The notes beneath the pieces are model-generated. The model did no database searches, was not told where the DNA came from, and saw nothing but the letters and a program-made list of their open reading frames with translations. The position numbers were made by a program, and so were the translations under genes. A DNA stretch of 64,000 nucleotides. Source: an uncultured Alphaproteobacteria bacterium. Lineage in GTDB: Bacteria > Pseudomonadota > Alphaproteobacteria > Rhodobacterales > Rhodobacteraceae. Positions 60,580 to 64,000 of the stretch are shown piece after piece (within the stretch, counting starts at the first letter, position 1; each line of letters opens with the position of its first letter). The stretch spans positions 32,670-96,669 of the forward strand of contig CACJUU010000008.1 of the NCBI GenBank assembly GCA_902596605.1, read 5' to 3'.

Positions 60580-62313
60580 TTAAACAGGAATATCGGCAGC
60601 CTTTTCAAAGGTGAAAACTTCAAGCACCTCTTTTCTGCCACGAATGTCAACAGTTTTAGGTTTCATCTTTTTGGTATCTATATTTGCCTTATCAGCCACG
60701 TATTTTGATACAACTAACTCGCACTTATAAGTCTTTGTCAATTCTTCTAACCTTGCCGCGATATTAACATTATCTCCTACTGCGGTCTCTGTAACAGTTT
60801 TGCCATATCCCATCATTCCAACGATCATACTTCCAGCATGAATCCCCATGCCAAACCTCATATCTTCAGAGAAATCAGTTTTCATCTCAGAATTCAAAGT
60901 TTTCATACTTTTAGAAATCGCATTAGCTGACACAAGCGCATTTTTGGAATTTACATTAGAGTCAGAACTAACATCAAAGATTGCCATAATGCCATCTCCG
61001 ATGAATTTATCAAGGCGACCACCATTTTTTTCAATTATCTCGCCACAGACCGCGTAATATTTATTCAGAATATATACTACGTCATATGGTAGCTTCTTCT
61101 CAGATAACTTTGTGAAATCTCTTAGATCAACAAAGAGAACAACAGTTTCTTGTTCTTTACCAGTAAGCGCTCGGGCACTTCTTACAGTTTCAAGCGTGTT
61201 TTCTGGGTTTAATAGTGGCTGTACTGAAATATTACTTGTCGGCCTCAATTGACAGGCTAGTCTAACGTTATCGTCAAGCCCCACCCGCTCAATCGCTTTA
61301 ATTTCGTGTGAACTTGGGGAAGTTAATGTTCCTTCATTAGCAGTAACCTTTACACGACACGTAGTACATCGACCACGACCACCACATACCGATTGATGAG
61401 GAATTTTACCCTTGCGACTAGCCTCTAAAACGGACGTCCCTTTTGGAATTGAAACGGTTTCTCCTCCAGGATAAGAAACAATAATTCTCCCAAAAAATCG
61501 TGCTCTTATTGCGTTAAAAAAACAGACTAAAATAACAAAAAGGACAAATATTGGATAGTATTTCATGACAATCGGCTCGATTTGCAAGAGCACAGGAAAT
61601 GCTTCTTGAGGTACAAATTTGAAAATAATCGACCCAAGATAGTTTGGAATAGGCATATCCAATTCAAAAGATTGTATTTGGGCAATAAAACTCATATTTC
61701 TTAAACCTGAAAGCCACCCAAGCACTGCGCCAATTGGAACCACCCAATAGATAAAGCGAAATAGAGAAGGAAATCTTAAATAAAAACCAAACCTATTATG
61801 ATGAACGGCCTGTTGCTTCAAATAGGCATCGAGGCCAATAACCCCGTGAACCCAAATGAATATAGTCATCAAAGAAAATAGAATTGCGCCGATTATAATT
61901 TCACTTGGAGTATCTGTATTCATTACCGCGAAAAGTAAAGAGTAACTTTCTTCTCCTCCAAAAATTTTTGTTATCGCAAAACTCGCCGCAATGTGTTGTA
62001 GTAAAAACAAAAGAGCTAAAACGGGAAAAATGATTTGGATCCAGTCTTTCGCTTTCATCTTGAAAGACTTTCGCGTCAAGATTGATGAAAATCCTAAAAC
62101 CATGTGGGCAACAAAAGACCCATATAGAAGAACAAGACCCACAGGGTTTTGCCAAACCGGGTGAAAGTAACTGCTTCTAACGGCATCAGCTAAATCTATT
62201 GAGAAGATGTTTATCGAATGGTTAAGCAAATGCATGATAACATAAGCAAATAAAATCGAACCACTAATAATTCTTATCTTTCTAATTATTGTACTAAAAT
62301 CTTCTCTAACCAC
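60580..62313 (-). CDS. Membrane-anchored redox nucleotide cyclase (SdhC-like/2Fe-2S ferredoxin/cyclase)
   Basis: A 577-residue three-part protein. Residues 1-270 carry about six membrane helices with histidines in 'YVIMHLLNHSINIF', 'GSFVAHMVLGFSS', 'LLQHIAASFAI' and 'WVHGVIGLDAYL', as in quinone-reactive cytochrome b anchors. A plant-type ferredoxin follows with 'SVCGGRGRCTTCRVKV' and 'VRLACQLRPTSN' (four Cys for a [2Fe-2S] cluster). Then comes a class III cyclase: 'VVLFVDLRDFTKLSEK', 'DKFIGDGIMAIFD' and 'TAVGDNVNIAARLEEL'. The same layout is known from Sinorhizobium meliloti CyaC, a redox-regulated adenylate cyclase. It could report the quinone or redox state as cAMP. The GTG start is preceded by TTAAGGAGCAAAACCG, so the gene is well expressed. 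Confidence 0.88.
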   Translation of the reverse strand: MVREDFSTIIRKIRIISGSILFAYVIMHLLNHSINIFSIDLADAVRSSYFHPVWQNPVGLVLLYGSFVAHMVLGFSSILTRKSFKMKAKDWIQIIFPVLALLFLLQHIAASFAITKIFGGEESYSLLFAVMNTDTPSEIIIGAILFSLMTIFIWVHGVIGLDAYLKQQAVHHNRFGFYLRFPSLFRFIYWVVPIGAVLGWLSGLRNMSFIAQIQSFELDMPIPNYLGSIIFKFVPQEAFPVLLQIEPIVMKYYPIFVLFVILVCFFNAIRARFFGRIIVSYPGGETVSIPKGTSVLEASRKGKIPHQSVCGGRGRCTTCRVKVTANEGTLTSPSSHEIKAIERVGLDDNVRLACQLRPTSNISVQPLLNPENTLETVRSARALTGKEQETVVLFVDLRDFTKLSEKKLPYDVVYILNKYYAVCGEIIEKNGGRLDKFIGDGIMAIFDVSSDSNVNSKNALVSANAISKSMKTLNSEMKTDFSEDMRFGMGIHAGSMIVGMMGYGKTVTETAVGDNVNIAARLEELTKTYKCELVVSKYVADKANIDTKKMKPKTVDIRGRKEVLEVFTFEKAADIPV

Positions 62314-62441
62314 CGGTTTTGCTCCTTAAGAGTTTATAAATTGAACTAAATATAGCCATATTTCCCATCAAATGACAAAGTTTTTGTTCACCAATCGTCA
62401 TTTCGTTATATTCTACACGCAAACCTGAGCGGAGTATAGCC

Positions 62442-63668
62442 TTGAACAAAAAAAGTAATTTAAATCCTCCCAATACCGGACCTCTAACGGGTGTGAAGGT
62501 TCTAGATATGTCTAGGATACTTGCTGGTCCCACTTGCACCCAATTATTAGGAGACTACGGAGCAGACATAATCAAAGTAGAAAAACCAGGAAATGGTGAC
62601 GACACAAGAAATTGGGGTCCTCCTTTTATGAAAAATGATAGAGGGCAGGACTCTAATGAAAGTGGCTACTTTTTGGCATCAAACCGCAATAAAAGATCGC
62701 TTAGCCTTGATATATCTAAAGATGAAAATGTAGAAATTATAAAAACTCTGCTAAAAGACTGTGATGTGTTTATAGAAAATTTCAAAGTGGGTAGCCTTAA
62801 GAAATATGGCTTAGACTATCAATCGCTCTCAAAAGATTTTCCAAAACTTATTTATTGCTCGATTACGGGCTACGGGCAAAATGGCCCTAATTCCCACAAA
62901 GCAGGATATGATTTGATTGCGCAAGGTTATGGAGGATTAATGAGCATAACGGGAGGCCCTAATGAAGAGCCCGTTAAGGTTGGCGTTGCAGTTGCAGATC
63001 TTTTGTGTGGACTTTATGCGTGTACTGCTATTCTTGCTGCCATTAATCATAGAACGAACTCGGGGCTAGGGCAAAATATTGATATAGCTTTAGTAGATGC
63101 TCAAATAGCTTCTCTTGTAAATATGGGCACCAATTATCTCCTTTCAAAAGAAGATCCAGATCGTGTTGGCAACGAGCATGCTAATATCGTGCCTTATCAA
63201 GTCTTTGAAGTCTATGATGGGCATCTTAATGTAGCCATAGGAAATGACCAACAATTCAAGAAATTTTGTGAAATTATCAACCGATCAGATTTAAGTGAAA
63301 ACCAGAAATATGCTACAAATATTATGCGTGTCTCTAACAGGTCTCAGTTGATCCCAATCTTAAAACGGGAACTAAAAAAGTATAAGAAAGACTATTTAGT
63401 TGGTATGATGGAAAAGATGAAGGTCCCTGGAGGTCCCATAAATAAATTATCGGAGGTTTTTGCTTCAAATCAGGTATCTGCACGTAAGATGAAAATTCAA
63501 ATGGAGAATAAAAATTCTTGTAAAGGATTTGTTGAATTAATTGGGAACCCTGTGAAATTTAGCGAAACTCCTGTAAGCTACAGGCACCCTCCACCATCTT
63601 GCGGAGAACACTCTGACGAAATATTGAATGAAATTATGTCCAAAAAGGATAATAATGAAATCAAATGA
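62442..63668 (+). CDS. Class III CoA-transferase (CaiB/BaiF family)
   Basis: A 408-residue CoA-transferase. The N-terminal stretch is 'PLTGVKVLDMSRILAGPTCTQLLGDYGADIIKVEKPGNGDDTR', diagnostic of the family, and the catalytic Asp is in 'NSHKAGYDLIAQGYGGLMSITG'. 'VADLLCGLYACTAILAAI' follows. It moves CoA between carboxylates, forming an intermediate on the Asp. It is about half the length of the DMSP CoA-transferase/lyase DddD, so that role is excluded. The start is TTG, and its end overlaps the next gene as ATGA (63665-63668), which suggests one transcript with the saccharopine dehydrogenase-like gene. Substrate is unknown. Confidence 0.86.
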   Translation: MNKKSNLNPPNTGPLTGVKVLDMSRILAGPTCTQLLGDYGADIIKVEKPGNGDDTRNWGPPFMKNDRGQDSNESGYFLASNRNKRSLSLDISKDENVEIIKTLLKDCDVFIENFKVGSLKKYGLDYQSLSKDFPKLIYCSITGYGQNGPNSHKAGYDLIAQGYGGLMSITGGPNEEPVKVGVAVADLLCGLYACTAILAAINHRTNSGLGQNIDIALVDAQIASLVNMGTNYLLSKEDPDRVGNEHANIVPYQVFEVYDGHLNVAIGNDQQFKKFCEIINRSDLSENQKYATNIMRVSNRSQLIPILKRELKKYKKDYLVGMMEKMKVPGGPINKLSEVFASNQVSARKMKIQMENKNSCKGFVELIGNPVKFSETPVSYRHPPPSCGEHSDEILNEIMSKKDNNEIK

Positions 63669-64000
63669 AACATTTATGGCTAAGAGCAGAACATCGTGAA
63701 AACGAAAAAAGGGTTGGTCTAACTCCTCAAGGGGCCACTCAATTAATTAAGAAAGGTATAAAAGTATCTGTTGAGGCGAGCGATACGAGGATCATTTCAA
63801 CAAAAGACTATAAAGATGCCGGATGTGAAATTGTTTCTGCAGGCTCTTGGGAAAATGCACCAGAAGATGTAATTATATTTGGGCTTAAGGAACTACCAAA
63901 TAATGATACTCCGTTGAAACATTCGCACATAATGTTTGGACATGCTTTCAAGGGCCAAGTATCTGGGGAAAAATTACTTAAAAAATTTAAAAGCGGTGGT
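63665..64000 (+). CDS. Saccharopine/alanine dehydrogenase family, N-terminal part (runs off the window)
   Basis: The frame reads 'MKHLWLRAEHRENEKRVGLTPQG', then 'ATQLIKKGIKVSVEASDTRIISTKDYKDAGC' and 'VIIFGLKELPNNDTPLKHSHIMFGHAFKGQ' to the window end. This is the N-terminal domain of NAD-linked saccharopine dehydrogenase (lysine-forming, Lys1-like), where 'RxExRxxExRvxLTPxxxxxL' and 'HIMFGHAFKGQ' are characteristic. The alanine dehydrogenase family starts in the same way but without the 'GHAFKGQ' part. Its ATG overlaps the CoA-transferase stop. At least 112 codons are present. If it is Lys1-like it acts in lysine synthesis or breakdown; the missing part must decide. Confidence 0.65.
   Translation, partial: MKHLWLRAEHRENEKRVGLTPQGATQLIKKGIKVSVEASDTRIISTKDYKDAGCEIVSAGSWENAPEDVIIFGLKELPNNDTPLKHSHIMFGHAFKGQVSGEKLLKKFKSGG

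Noticed and set aside
62442-63668. DddD-type DMSP CoA-transferase/lyase
   Set aside because: DddD is about twice as long and has two transferase-like halves; this is a single 408-residue CaiB/BaiF protein.
1-64000. tRNA, rRNA, CRISPR, prophage or insertion sequence
   Set aside because: Gaps are short, and I saw no tRNA cloverleaf, repeat-spacer pattern, transposase or phage gene on either strand.

Overview
This AT-rich window is densely coded and looks like chromosome from a surface-ocean alphaproteobacterium. The lineage is an inference from gene content: a DddP-type DMSP lyase, a cytoplasmic SoeABC sulfite dehydrogenase set, Xsc plus Pta for sulfoacetaldehyde, a GlnT-type amide ligase, several FAD amine or amino-acid oxidases, class III cyclases and a BciA-type 8-vinyl reductase. 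Roseobacter- or SAR116-like bacteria fit. I see no rRNA, tRNA, insertion sequence, phage or CRISPR array. The only stretch over 300 bases without an intact gene (about 33006-33405) holds a decayed carboxymuconolactone-decarboxylase-family gene.

Layout. 1-4.8 kb: the end of an acyl-CoA ligase, an EamA exporter, glutamate dehydrogenase, a DsbA-like protein coupled to an M20 dipeptidase. 4.9-15.7 kb: an organosulfur region with a biotinyl-domain protein and soeABC on the minus strand, divergent from dddP, then a diaminopropionate ammonia-lyase-like enzyme with an alpha/beta hydrolase, then xsc-pta. 15.7-24.5 kb: an M16 peptidase, alanine dehydrogenase behind a perfect 13-bp inverted repeat, bciA, a GMC oxidoreductase with no ordinary start codon, MutT, an MFS carrier and a GFA protein. 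24.5-33 kb: a minus-strand unit (GAF protein, 106-aa unknown, acyl-CoA ligase, 443-aa unknown), DUF1330, MATE, a cyclase-TPR protein, an EthD protein. 33-44.5 kb: AhpD-like protein, flavoenzymes, SDR, an unlisted 51-aa membrane protein, glutaminyl cyclase, two PLP enzymes, a PNKP-like phosphatase in frame behind nth, a methyltransferase. 44.6-64 kb: ilvD, thrC, a cyclase with a zinc-ribbon protein, RidA with an imine-reductase-like enzyme, GlnT, methyltransferase, CMD, GST, a NAD/SAF oxidoreductase, two SDRs, an MFS carrier, M24 peptidase, flavoenzyme, a redox-type membrane cyclase, a class III CoA-transferase and the start of a saccharopine dehydrogenase.

How it fits together. Xsc turns sulfoacetaldehyde into acetyl phosphate and sulfite, Pta moves the acetyl group to CoA, and SoeABC would oxidise the sulfite at the membrane. 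Alanine dehydrogenase could recycle pyruvate if a taurine:pyruvate aminotransferase exists elsewhere. DddP adds DMSP cleavage to DMS and acrylate. The rest is mostly small-molecule catabolism of amino acids, N-methyl compounds and acyl-CoA substrates, with three differently built nucleotide cyclases. TTG and GTG starts are common, and two genes (GMC oxidoreductase and the PNKP-like phosphatase) appear to need ATT or ATA starts or another explanation.
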